Below are positions 11,330 to 21,989 of a stretch of DNA of 64,000 bases, piece by piece. This DNA is from Polytrichum commune (Eukaryota; Streptophyta; Polytrichopsida; Polytrichales; Polytrichaceae). The stretch is taken from NCBI GenBank assembly GCA_950295325.1, contig OX485804.1:14320001-14384000 (forward strand). The letters run 5' to 3'. A program made the translations under genes and the position numbers. How positions within the stretch are numbered: position 1 is the first letter of the stretch; the number at the start of each line of letters is the position of its first letter. Below the pieces are notes generated by a model. The model saw only the letters and a list, made by a program, of their open reading frames with translations, did no database searches and was not told where the DNA came from.

Positions 11330-12940
11330 TTATTCATCATCGTCTGAATAGATTACAGTAGGCCTTGGTTTAGAAGTTCGAGCATTGGGCGAAACTTTGA
11401 ACCTGGTTTTTCTTTTTGGCTCCTCTTCAATTATGTCATCTTCAGGTGCTTCCTCCGCAACACACAATCGCCCCGCATCATTGAAAGAGATGCCTACTTC
11501 AGCTTTCATTTCAGCTGCATATTCTATTTCCAACCTACTTTCAAATTTGGAGTCACTGCAATTGAGCATCCAGGCCAATGGCCATTGAGTACCCTTATCT
11601 ATGATTTTTGCGAATCGCGGTCGGATCCTTCCTTCAAGGTCGTATGTCAAAAATTCAGGGTACTCTAACAACTCTCTGATATCCCTTTTCATCTCCTTCA
11701 CAAGAAAATCTGCATTTGGTTTCATAGCTTTCTCAACACTTATGGCAAGCAACTGTGGGCACCTGACCACCATATCACTCACCTCACTCTTTGCAAAACC
11801 CAGGTCCCTTAAAGCGTTAACTCGTTTGGTACCGGATGGCACATTCATCAAAAGGATTTGAGGCAATTTCTCAATGATCTGTGGCACAGAATCTTTTCGA
11901 ACACCAACTTTACCCATGAGCCAGGGCAGCTTTGTTTGCACTTTGTCCATCACCTTCATTCCAAGGATGTCAGGAAATTGCACAAGAATTTGAGGAATCG
12001 CTTCCTTCCGCACCCCAAAGTCCAAGAGAGCATCCACAGCAGGTCTCATGTCTTCGTCCAAACCATACCCTAGTATATATGGTCGGTTTTCAATCATTTT
12101 CCCCACAACAAGGTGAGGGATGCCCCAACTGGCAATAAACTCCACCTTCGGTTTGATGTTATTCGCCACCCGCATACCCATTATATCAGGTTTTTCTGTC
12201 AAAATGGGGCCAATTTGTCGAGGGTTCACACCGATCATGCAAAGGTAAGCCACGGACGTGCTCATTGTACCTTCAATCCGGAATCCCAACACTTGCGGGT
12301 ACCGCGTCAAAAGCGCTCCGATCTGCTTCAACTCAACTCCCATGCCTTGGATATACCGCACATTTGGGGACAAATCAATAGCAACACTTGAATGCAAAAC
12401 TTGTGGGTATTTTCGGATCAACACGGGGAACGAGTTCTTGGTCACCTTGTGGGTTTCTAAATACTTCAAGACAGGGATGAGATTTTTCTGCACGCTGCAC
12501 CCAATCATGAGTGGATAGTCATTGATATCCTTGATTGTCAGACCGATTCTCGTGGTGAGGAACTCAATGCGCTCTTTGATCACATCTTTAGATTTGGGCA
12601 GCTCAACTTCCTCCAACGCTGTTGTATTGATTCCTTGCGATTTCAAATACTCTAGAACGGTCTGGTTGTCTGATTCTTGGGGTCCGGTATCAGGGCTCTC
12701 CTCAACTATCTGCTCTTCAACGTCTACACCTGCTGCAAAGTTCCGGAAATGAACACCTATAGAAAATTTTGGGTGCCTTTGCATCTGGCCATTTGAGCTC
12801 CACGGATGCACAACAGGCACATCCCTGACTACCATCCGCACAAATATTGCATCCCCCCCACAAATTTCCAACCTCTTGAGATGTGCCAAAAGTCCCTTAA
12901 CAAAAACATTTCTGAATGACATCCCTGACATCCTAAACAT
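11330..12940 (-). CDS. mTERF-family protein, mTERF4/BSM/RUG2-type, chloroplast-targeted
   Basis: This is an intronless gene of 536 codons. The start is the first ATG (12940) after an in-frame stop at 12980–12982. An upstream TTG at 12961 is not a likely plant start. The N-terminus is basic and Ser/Arg-containing, compatible with a transit peptide. From roughly residue 120 to 470 come helical mTERF repeats with the signature Pro-X-hydrophobic-Gly/hydrophobic (YPQVL, YPLMIG, KPDIMG, RPYILG, FPDILG, LPQILL, CPQLLA). From memory, the blocks GLTIKDINDYPLM, EGTMSTSVAYL, IGVNPR and WMLNCSD match Arabidopsis mTERF4 (BSM/RUG2) closely. That protein acts in plastid gene expression, including group II intron splicing. 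The tail is acidic and ends SDDDE. Assignment to the mTERF family is near certain; the mTERF4 subgroup is strong but was not tested by a tree. Confidence 0.93.
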   Translation of the reverse strand: MFRMSGMSFRNVFVKGLLAHLKRLEICGGDAIFVRMVVRDVPVVHPWSSNGQMQRHPKFSIGVHFRNFAAGVDVEEQIVEESPDTGPQESDNQTVLEYLKSQGINTTALEEVELPKSKDVIKERIEFLTTRIGLTIKDINDYPLMIGCSVQKNLIPVLKYLETHKVTKNSFPVLIRKYPQVLHSSVAIDLSPNVRYIQGMGVELKQIGALLTRYPQVLGFRIEGTMSTSVAYLCMIGVNPRQIGPILTEKPDIMGMRVANNIKPKVEFIASWGIPHLVVGKMIENRPYILGYGLDEDMRPAVDALLDFGVRKEAIPQILVQFPDILGMKVMDKVQTKLPWLMGKVGVRKDSVPQIIEKLPQILLMNVPSGTKRVNALRDLGFAKSEVSDMVVRCPQLLAISVEKAMKPNADFLVKEMKRDIRELLEYPEFLTYDLEGRIRPRFAKIIDKGTQWPLAWMLNCSDSKFESRLEIEYAAEMKAEVGISFNDAGRLCVAEEAPEDDIIEEEPKRKTRFKVSPNARTSKPRPTVIYSDDDE

Positions 12941-12982
12941 GCAGTTCCCTGATTCTGGCAACGAGAGAGATCTGACTCCTTA

Positions 12983-13433
12983 AACCTCAAGATCCTTAAT
13001 CCCCACGCTGGAGAAATTGATGAAATACATGTTTGATGAAACACATTTGTCAACATCACCTGAGATGTTGCAATAATTTACCTACATCACAATGAGCACC
13101 AAGTTAATTCTTTCACACAAGCTACTGCATACATAACGACTTTTGTTTCAATATGACTAACCACAAAGGCAAGAGGACAATATCACAACTGAAGTCACCA
13201 TCTTTTGTGCGACAATTAAACAATTATTGCAGCAAAATCAACCATATCTTGCAGCCGGCTATAACAATTACCAGAAAGAATCAGTCACTTCTAACCTGAG
13301 AAGTACATCACCAACCTGAGATTAAACAATCCCCAGAGAATACGTGCATTGAATCACTAATATTGATTGAATTATAGAGGTTCGCATGTAGGTGTGATGC
13401 AGAAACCACCATAAACTAAAGTTATCCTCGTTA
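12983..13433. promoter_or_regulatory. 5' flank of the mTERF gene, presumed promoter and leader
   Basis: Bounded on the gene side by the stop codon that fixes the start choice and on the far side by a dispersed repeat at 13434. No clear TATA box was identified. The call rests on position only. Confidence 0.35.
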
Positions 13434-14335
13434 GGCTTTGCCAGCCAGAAAGGAAAGTTCTTCAGAGAAACTGTGCAATCAGCCTCTGCCAGAATACGCA
13501 GTCAAATTATTTGATCAATCACAGATGCCAATTAGCCCAAGCTTTCAAGAACAACTCGCCACTTATTTCTACCCATTTGTATGTCAAGTAACTTCAGATG
13601 TCTTCGATTGTTTCGACACCAGGAAATTTATTTTTAAAAAATAAAAAATAAAAAAATCCTCAGTAAGAAGCTGAAAATACTATAAGCATTAACTTGAATG
13701 TCTCTGACGATTTGACCTCAATAAGACTCTGCACAGCAAGTCGTGTCAAAATACTGAGCCTAATGTAGTGTAAGGTCTTGCACGTAGGGTTTTGCACCAG
13801 AATTTGACCTCATCGACTGACTTCACTCACCACCTGTGTAGGAATTGGATTAATTGGCGCAGTTCTTCACACCATCCCATGGCTGGCTGAGACCATCCCG
13901 TCCATCCGCTAAGCCGTAAGCCACTTCAGAAAATTCTACCCTTGAGGTACATGTCTTCAGCTGCATATCAGTCGGGCAACCTTGAAACAAATCCACCTCT
14001 CCTAAGAAATATTTTATTCGACCCCTCACAAAAACAAACACACGCACGCACCAATGCACCTACCTAAAGGCAAAACATGTTAACTGACAAAAATGAAGCC
14101 TTCCATAATTGCATCGGTTCCGTCGAGATCGCCATATCCTTTGGACAGAGCATTCTTACGACTCTAACACCCTGCTTCTGTACCATAAATGCTCAGCAAC
14201 GAATGTTTGGGTTGGGAGGAGACGAGACCACCTGAGGTCCTCTACCTCCTGATGTGCAATTAGGGTTTAGGGTTTAGCCCCATGCATTGCTTGAGAGAGA
14301 CGAAGTTCCCCATAAGTTCCCCCACACGGGAACGC
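13434..14335. repeat. Dispersed repeat, copy 1 (inverted partner at 18960–19350)
   Basis: 13434–13620 is the reverse complement, at roughly 80–85% by eye, of 19120–19350. The far end near 14290–14330 (GAGAGACGAAGTTCCCC) matches 18963–19015 inverted. The partner is shorter and lacks most of the middle. Both copies encode a similar 60–70 aa peptide, but most differences change amino acids, so a coding role is not supported. Confidence 0.75.
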
Positions 14336-14388
14336 CACCTGTGCGTGAAGGGGACTAGAACCTGCTCACTTGAGATTTATTAGTCACT

Positions 14389-15337
14389 TAGGGACGGTTT
14401 ACACCATAGACCATGAAGTCGGACCATGGGAGATGGCCTTTTTTCCATGGCTCAACTTCCATGGTCCGATTTCTTCAAAATTTAATTTACAAAGCCTTTG
14501 GGCCCCTCACTAGGTGTAAACTAAATGTGGACTAAGAGGGATGAACATGCATCAAAAAGTGAATGTGCTGATTTTTTTTAATATAATATGTCCAAAAAGG
14601 GCAGTTTTGAAAAAAGTTCAAGTTTGATTATCCTCTTGTCGTCTCTTGGAGGCTTCACTTGTCTTCAATTCTTGTTAAATGTGTCGAAGATGTGGCTTGC
14701 AAATCTTCTCACAACAATTCTTACAAAAAAAGAATGAGCGATTTAATTTGTACATGTTCAATGTAATTTACATGTGACACGTCCCTTGTGTTGTACATTG
14801 AGCATTATTTGCAACCCGCTTCACCATGTGTACTCGAATTCTTGAGTTCTAGATGTCCCGCATTGTTTGGTGAAACATGTGGGAGCTGGTTTAAGGGGTA
14901 GGGCATGGAAGAAATGGTATGTCTCATGGGCTATGATATATATGATCAAGGCATATAGAGGATGGACTTGCTTCTCAAGATTCATCACAGCACATAGAGG
15001 ATGAAAAGTGTGCCTTGTGAGCCTTACCTAGTGGGAAGAGTTTTATATAAAGCCCCCCCATAAAAAAATTCATTAAAAAAATATTATAACGTCATTTCTT
15101 TGCCATGGGCCTTGCCTTTTCCTACTAGACTACCTCTCTTGCCCTCTCACCACAAAACCCGTTGGACCATGTCGGTGTATTAATTAGGCCTTAAAACATG
15201 TCTTTTGGGGACCTCAACCTCCATGGTCACTTTGCCATTTCTTCCTTGGTGTAAACCGAAGTGGTCCCGAGACGAGTTTAGCATCCAATCAGCGCCATGG
15301 GATGATTTCCTAGTTCATGGTGTAAACCGCCCCTTAT
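14389..15337. mobile_element. Terminal-inverted-repeat element, about 950 bp, non-autonomous
   Basis: The left end is TTAGGGACGGTTTACACCAT. The right end is the inverse, ATGGTGTAAACCGCCCCT. Both are followed inward by CCATGAA-type sequence. TATTAG-like bases flank both sides but do not form a clean 8-bp duplication. There is no transposase ORF. The terminal pattern is hAT-like (inference). Confidence 0.7.
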
Positions 15338-16789
15338 TAGAGGCACTAAAAGGTGGCCCGGGTGCAATTAGGGGCTACTTATGTTAACCCCTAACTTCGC
15401 AAGCAACCCATTTCTAGTGAATGGATGATTTCTTCCCTGCTTTAACTAACACATTTATCCACAATCGTAATAAGTATAAGCATCAAGCCAACATATATAT
15501 TTGCGCATAGACACATGAGCCATGCAATTTGTAAATGATTAGAAAGTGCACAAATATGTCAAAGTGAGAAATGGTCATGTTTTTCTTGTGTTAGAAGCTT
15601 GTGTGAGGGTGTTGACTCCAATCAATAATTATCACGTCAACATAAATTTTGGAGGAACGTCAAAGATGTTTTTTTTTTTTTTTTTGGGTAAAAGTGAAAT
15701 GTTTTTTGATGTTCATTTGTGCTCACATTGACCATTGAGTTTGACATTTACACACTCTCAATTTCTTTACATGTACGTGGTTAGAAACATGAGACAATTT
15801 ACATGCTCCAAATGCAAGGTGGCTAGCTTATCGTGGTTTGCACATCTTTGCACAAGAAGTTGTGGAGATGCTCAACTATTAAGTTGATCCCATCTACCGT
15901 AGTCAATTATGCAAAGCATTCCACTCACTTTCAAAGCGACAAAACATGGAATTCTCTTTTGCATCACTTCCTTTGATTGTTATGATCTAAGAATCCTAAG
16001 GGTTATTAGTGCCCATGTTCCCTCGTTATAGCTCATCTCCAATATTTTTAGGTCCTATGGACGATTCCCATCTTAACTCCAAAACTTGTCCATGAAATTT
16101 TCCGCAATCAACATCAAATGAAATGTACTCAAAATAACCCTTTCACATGCTTGGAAAGTTAAGGCTTAATGTTAACTTTAATTTGAGGTTTAATTGGACT
16201 CAGTTAGATTTAACATTGGTTAAGGATAGCATTATTGACCTTGTTTCCAAGCTTTCTAAAATTATAGTATGTAAAAAGGGGAGTTAAACTGAACAAGACT
16301 AGTTAAGTTAAGCTAATAGTTTAGTTAAATATTAGTGTGCTTGTGATCTAGCTAATAATAGAAGAAGAAGAAGAAGAAGAAGAAGAAGAACTTTGGTCTC
16401 CGGAGGAGGCTGGAGTGAATAAAGTGTATGTTCGTAGAACATCCTAGGCCATGCCTCCGCTAATTGTATAATCGTAATTGTAGAGTGTATGACCACGGCC
16501 AATACACACCGAAAGCCATTGAATCCACATGCATGCATGGTAATTGTAGGATATAAAATTTCATGCAAAAGGGACTAAATTACCTAACTTTTGTTCATGA
16601 ATTTGTGAAAGGAAATGCATATAATTAAGTAAAATTTAAGTTAACTCCCACATTTACTCAATTGAGGCATGTGTAGGAGGAGGGGAAACATTGCTCGGGG
16701 ACAACTCGTGGTTAGTTACATATGAACTGACTGAGTGAAAAATAACCAGTTGAAGTTCAACACTTCAGGAGAATTACTCGTTAGATTGG
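15338..16789. other. Intergenic; GAA microsatellite
   Basis: AT-rich with no recognisable gene. There is a T17 run at about 15668 and a (GAA)10 run at 16361–16390. The minus-strand leucine run at 16332–16568 is just this repeat translated. Confidence 0.55.
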
Positions 16790-17066
16790 AGGGGTTGTTT
16801 TAGGCAGGGAATAAAGTGGGATGCTCCTTCTTCCTCTAGACTTTGGGGTTGACTTTTAAAGGTTTCAGATTATGATTGTCCAAGTCGAGAGGTTGTGAGA
16901 GTTCATGACCAAAGGTTTGGACTTTGGGCTTGGCCTTTGATGGCTCCAATTCCTATATTTTTATTGGCTATTTTCAGCCCATTCCTTTGAACTCTCAACA
17001 AAGTTTGGCCAGTCAATCCCACGGCCTCTCGACTTGGACAACCATAGTGTGAAGCGGCCCTTAGGC
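16790..17066. mobile_element. hAT-like MITE family, copy A
   Basis: The right end reads GACTTGGACAACCATAGTGTGAAGC and then GGCCCTTAG. Internal blocks AATAAAGTGGGATGCTCC, CTTGGCCTTTG and TCTCAACAAAGTTTGGCCA align with the reverse complement of 31663–31900. An internal inverse at about 16876 (TTGTCCAAGTCGAGAGG) makes a hairpin with the right end. No ORF. Confidence 0.75.
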
Positions 17067-18589
17067 CAATGATTTGTTTGATGAGCTTGCCCAAAAGTGG
17101 CACTCTTTAACCTTTAAACGTCTCAAAGGGGATGGATGTATCAACTATATACATAATTTCACCAAGTTTTTACCAAGTCTTACAATTAACAAAATGCAAT
17201 GACATTAATGACCAATATAGTTACTGTAGTGCCTTTCCCACTTCGGAAACAATTAAATATTTTTTAGGAAAACCAAAAAAATTTAAAATTGTTTTTTAAT
17301 CTCCAAAGTTAATGTGGGAAAGTTTCAATCTTTCCTTTAAACCCGGGATTGTTGAATCTAAAGATAGACATTGTAGCTATTATGATCCTTTAAATAGCCT
17401 AAATGGAAAAGGGAGTACTAAAGTAATATACTTTTTCATCAAAGGCACCCGTATTGTGTATTCGAAGCCCAAATGTTCAATCAATTTGAGCTATTCAACT
17501 CGATTTAAAAAGTGCTATCAAAAGAATTAGTTAGCTTCTAATGTATTGTTTTCCAAATGCTTGTTCATAGCACATTTTGATTGAAGATTGGGGTTCATAT
17601 ATATAAAATGGTTTAGTCCGAGATGACCCTAATCTACCAGATGATAGTGGAGAGGTACCAAAATATGAACAGAGGGATTGGCAGTTCAATTTCCGGCTGT
17701 GAATTCTTCTCTCTACTTGACATAAAAACCAAGAGCCCACCCACCGCAAGGTAGGCAGTAAATCCCACCATGCACCAAGAGGATCCTTGAGCAAGGTAAA
17801 ATCAACGGGCTCAAATACACGTTGAATTGTCTAATTTTTTTTTAAATTTTTTTTTTATTATTATCATCATTATTATTACAAAGTGGTTGCCCTTGGATGC
17901 AAATTTTTACGCTTAGTAATTTGGTCATCATTGTCCCAATTGAACATGTACATTCTAAACTCCGTAATCTTACATTTGTGGCAATCAAAGTCCATGTGAT
18001 ATTAAGGACTTTGCAAAGTTAACATGGATGTGTGATTAAAAAAGTTTTAGTGCAACATGTGACATTATGGTATAACACAAAGTCAATATTTTGATAAAGA
18101 CAATAGTTACAAAGATGACAACGTGATGTGTGCGAGCATGTTGAATAGTTCGGTGGTTTTTTTTAATATCAAAATTTGTGATATATGAGAAGGAACACAT
18201 GATCACAAGGAGTGAGATTTAAATCGAGAACACCCGTTTCTCTAAGGTTTTGGGATATAAGAGAAGGAGTGACATTAAGGAGGTTGTGTAATACGGAGTT
18301 TAGAGTGCAGTAGGTAGACTATGCTGCAATACAATGCACGAATCTCGAAACCCACCAAAATTGCATTTGCACACTGAAGCTATCAAGGATTGTGGTATAG
18401 CACTGCAACTTAGCCCCAATATTTAAGAAGTCGATGCACTTATACAATACCAATATATTCCGTTGAACAACATTACATGGTCCCAATGGACTTTGTATAG
18501 TACTTTGATTCACAATACCAAGGGAGCACCACTTCCTTTGACGAGGATCACCGATATCTCCCCCAAAATGCATGCCACATGGTTGTCGT
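17067..18589. other. Intergenic, AT-rich, nothing recognised
   Basis: Long A/T runs (for example 17830–17870). The small ORFs at 17312–17530 and 17531–17794 have no recognisable features. Confidence 0.5.
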
Positions 18590-18955
18590 CACATAGGGTT
18601 TCGAGCCTTATGTTCGGTTGTAATATCTCTTGTCCGATTTTTAGCTTCCGACCAATAGGGTTTCTCGAGTTCATACTTAATCCGGATCTACAGTTGTTAC
18701 ATTGACCCCATAATTATGGTAGTCCACACGTTCCAACTTGTCAAAGCCAAATGCTATCAAGTTATCAACAACATCTTACAAAAGGTTGACATTTGTAAGA
18801 TACATAACCAACATCAAACACGATACATAATGAGCATCTTCATATCTAGATCACATTGCCCTTATATCAATGTGGTTTAGAGTGGTATTGAACTAAACAA
18901 TTACTCGGGTGTACAATGATTCTCTCATCTTGAGATATCCGCCACAGGAGGTGTT
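18590..18955. repeat. Direct duplication, copy 1 (intact, without insertion)
   Basis: Matches 19740–20500 in the same orientation in three blocks: AGCTTCCGACCAATAGG with the following TTCATACTTA; CATAATTATGGTAGTCCACA with the following 70 bp; and TCACATTGCCCTTATATCAA with the following 80 bp. This copy shows the state before the insertion found in copy 2. Confidence 0.8.
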
Positions 18956-18959
18956 CGTG

Positions 18960-19350
18960 TGTGGAGAACTGACGGGGAACTTATAGGGAATTTATAGGGA
19001 ACTTCGTCTCTCTCGAGCAATGGAAGGAGCTAGATCCTCAACTATAATGCTCAACATGGGTGGAGAGATTTGATGCTTATAGTGTTTTCAATTTTCCTAT
19101 CAAGGATTTTCCCGTTTTCTTTTTGTCTTTCTTGGTGTCGAAACAATTGAAGACATCTGAAGTTACTTGACATACAAATGGGTGGAAATAAGTGGCATGT
19201 TGTTTTTGAAGGCTCGGGCTAGTTGGCTTTTGTGACCAATCACATAACATGACTGCATATTCTGGCAAAGGTGGGCGTGTTCCTCTCTTCTCTAATGGTT
19301 GCATTGTTTCTCTGAAGAACTTTCCTATATGGTTGGTAAAGCCTCAACCA
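18960..19350. repeat. Dispersed repeat, copy 2 (inverted partner of 13434–14335)
   Basis: The reverse complement matches 13434–13620 across the segment that includes GAAGTTACTTGACATACAAA. The 18963–19015 end matches 14290–14330. It lies between the two copies of the 18.6/19.7 kb duplication. Confidence 0.72.
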
Positions 19351-19739
19351 TGATGACCTTAGGGATGGTTTAAACTACAATGAAGAATGGTAAGGAGCTT
19401 TAGGGGAATGGAGCAATATGGATGGCTACAAAATGGGTTCTTCACTAGCCACAATTTACACTATGGTCAAGACTTCTATGGTGGAGAACTTCAAGCATGG
19501 ATGAAAAAAAATGACATGGCAACACTTTTTGCTAGGGGAGATCTCTGGAGGTCAAGTTTCTTGAGCAACCTTCAACCTTTGGACAAAAAACTTGACCTCC
19601 AAAGAACTCCAATTGGAGGCATTTAAGAGAAAAACAATTTTTTTTTTGTCCATCTTGTATGCCATACCAATTGTTGTCTCATATATGCTTGTCTTAGGCG
19701 GAAATTCTTGACTGACCAATGCGCTTCTTTGCAATAGTC

Positions 19740-20503
19740 TACATCAACCCTTATTTTAGTTGCATATCTCAAGTCTTTTTTTAGCTTTCAACCAATAGGA
19801 CTTCTCAAGTTCATACTTAGGCCCTTGCCACACAAGAGGCACCGGAAGTTTCACAACTTCCTCCAACGTGGCACCTTGCCCAAGAAAAGTCTCCTTTTCC
19901 TCGTTTTTCTCCTTATATTGTGGGACTTCCGGGCACTAGTGCCCGGTAGTTGTGAACTACATTTATTATGCCATGTCACTCTACTTTATTGCCAAGTAGA
20001 TACCGAAGCAAGATCCAAAGCAAAATCCGAAGCTAAAAAGTCATTGTTGCCACTCCCCATACTTCCTCTCATGTGGCAACCACTTGCTCATTTGAACCAA
20101 TGCTATTCATCCAACTCATTGCCGTTCCTCCCGTGTGGTTTGGGCCTTAGTCTAGATTTGCAGTGTTAAATTGCCACCATAATTATGGTAGTCCACACGT
20201 TCCAACTTTCAAAGCCAAATGCTATTAAATTATCAACAACATCTTACAAAAGGTACATACTAGTGTTGGTTTGGTAGTATTTTGTTGATACCATCCGGGT
20301 ATTATAACAAGGCTTTCACATGATATGAGATGGGTATGGGTATTTGGACATATTTTCCATTTGATATCATTTGGGTCTATATGCCATGTAAGAATTTTCA
20401 TATCTAGATCACATTGCCTTGGTATCAATATGGTTTAGAACGGTATTGATATGAGCAATAACTTGGGTATACAAAGATTCTCTCATTTTGAGATACCCAC
20501 CAA
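19740..20503. repeat. Direct duplication, copy 2, interrupted by an element
   Basis: Same blocks as 18590–18955, split by about 330 bp of extra DNA at 19818–20150. Confidence 0.8.
19818..20150. mobile_element. MITE-like insertion, about 330 bp, with terminal inverted repeats
   Basis: The left end is TTAGGCCCTTGCCACACAAG. The right end is CCGTGTGGTTTGGGCCTTAG, an imperfect inverse of the left. Copy 1 of the surrounding duplication lacks it and so gives the empty site, TTCATACTTA followed directly by the ATCCGGATCTACAG side. No clear target duplication remains. The 114-codon ORF running through it is not a recognised protein. Confidence 0.75.
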
Positions 20504-21989
20504 TGATCAATATTTGAATGGTACTACAAATTTGATACCCTTGGGTGGGTTCTTAGATAGTGCCTTAATGGTGTAGAGTTATGGATACCATGCATTCATC
20601 TATATACCATCCAACATATGTATGTACCCTTGTAGGTCCATACGGAAGTACCATAGCAGGTTTGACACTCCACATGGCAATTGTGTGCCACATCAGTTCT
20701 ACCATGGTCTCGGTTAACGCTTACATGACACGTGGCACTTTCGCTCCAACAAAGATTTATTAAGTGATGTCAAAGCTGCCATATACTCTGGTTTAAAATG
20801 TCGCTTTCCTGCTTAACTATTCAAACATTGAGAACAGTGCCTCCTACGTTTAGGCTCGGATATCCCCGGGCCTCTGACGGAGCTCCGGTGTTAGGCTCGA
20901 TCCGACAAGATCCCCAGGTATGACATTGACTGTACTCGGACAGATCCATCCGGACCGAAGCTGCGACACGTCACGCCACGCCGAGCCTAGAATAGGCTTG
21001 GCCCGAACCCCGAGGTCAGTCCTCTCGCATTGACTGCTGTCCGCACGCGTTGCCCATTCGCGCACCTCCCGGTTCGGATCAGGTTCGTCTGGCTTGATGA
21101 CTACCCGAACCTCGCTTCGAGTGAGTGAAGTCCGACTCTTCTGTCTGTAAAGTCCTCAGTCTCTATGCATCGAGGTTCGGGTGAGAGTCAGCTTCGGCAG
21201 AGGCTCCGAACCGATTCCATACCTTCTTTATAAACAGAGCCGAACTTTATAAAAGTCTGTAGGTGTGCAGGTTCGACAACAGGCGCTGGCTCGGGGCGGG
21301 TTTGGGTGGCAGGCTTGGAGTGGGGGAGTAGGCTCGGAGTAGCTTGGGGTGTAAGAGTGGGGGAGGGGAGTAGGTTCGGAGGAGGTTCGGAGCTAAGATT
21401 CAGAGGAAACAGCTCCCTGCTTAGGAGGGAGAATTTTTGTAAGTAGCTTTGTTGCTCGTTGTAGTGTAGTCGGAGTCCGCCATGGCTTTTCGGTGACAGA
21501 GTTTTGCTTTGTTGCGGACTGCACTTATAACTCGACCCTGGTGCCAACGGCGAATATTCAGGACGACGCCTCTTTGTTCCGCGGGCTTTCGATTGATGCC
21601 AACTTAGCCTTGCGGCTTTGACGCAGAGTGACTTACACTTTTGGTTTGGTTTGGGCCGGGAGCCTTGGGAGTGTCATATGATAGGTGTTTCGTGCAGCGC
21701 ACGCTTTATTCAATCGCAGACAGGTCACAGACATTGCCGATGGTTGTGTGCGGGAGTTCTTGTTGCAGGTTTGATGTGGTAGACGAATTTTGGATATGTT
21801 ATTACTTACCCGAGTTCTACCGAGAACCGACAGACCTCGGTTGGCCCCTTATGGATTTTAATTACCTGAGGCATCATAAACCTCGTGTATAGGTTTCTGA
21901 GGTTCGAAAGGGTCCTCTCTGCATCGACATATTGACTTCTGCGACTTCCTTTTGCACCACCGATGTGGAGTGCAAGCTTGGCTTAAGCC
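20504..21989. promoter_or_regulatory. 5' flank of the kinase gene, including a GC-rich zone dense in AGGTTCGG/AGGCTCGG motifs
   Basis: From about 20850 to 21900 the base composition shifts to GC-rich. Variants of AGG(T/C)TCGG and their inverse CCGAACCT recur more than a dozen times. TTTATAAA occurs at 21228 and 21249. The gene start follows at 21990. The motif cluster could be LTR-type TE sequence or a promoter region. The call as regulatory rests on position. Confidence 0.35.

Noticed and set aside
12941-12961. Longer mTERF start at TTG 12961
   Set aside because: TTG is not a usual plant start; the first ATG is seven codons in and an in-frame stop lies just upstream.
13438-13644. 68-codon ORF as a small conserved gene
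   Set aside because: Its match at 19077–19304 is an inverted repeat copy, and most differences change the amino acid.
14261-14280. Interstitial telomere (TTTAGGG) here and at 45360
   Set aside because: Only about two units at each place, within chance expectation.
16332-16568. Minus-strand ORF with a leucine run as a membrane protein
   Set aside because: The leucines come from a (GAA)10 microsatellite.
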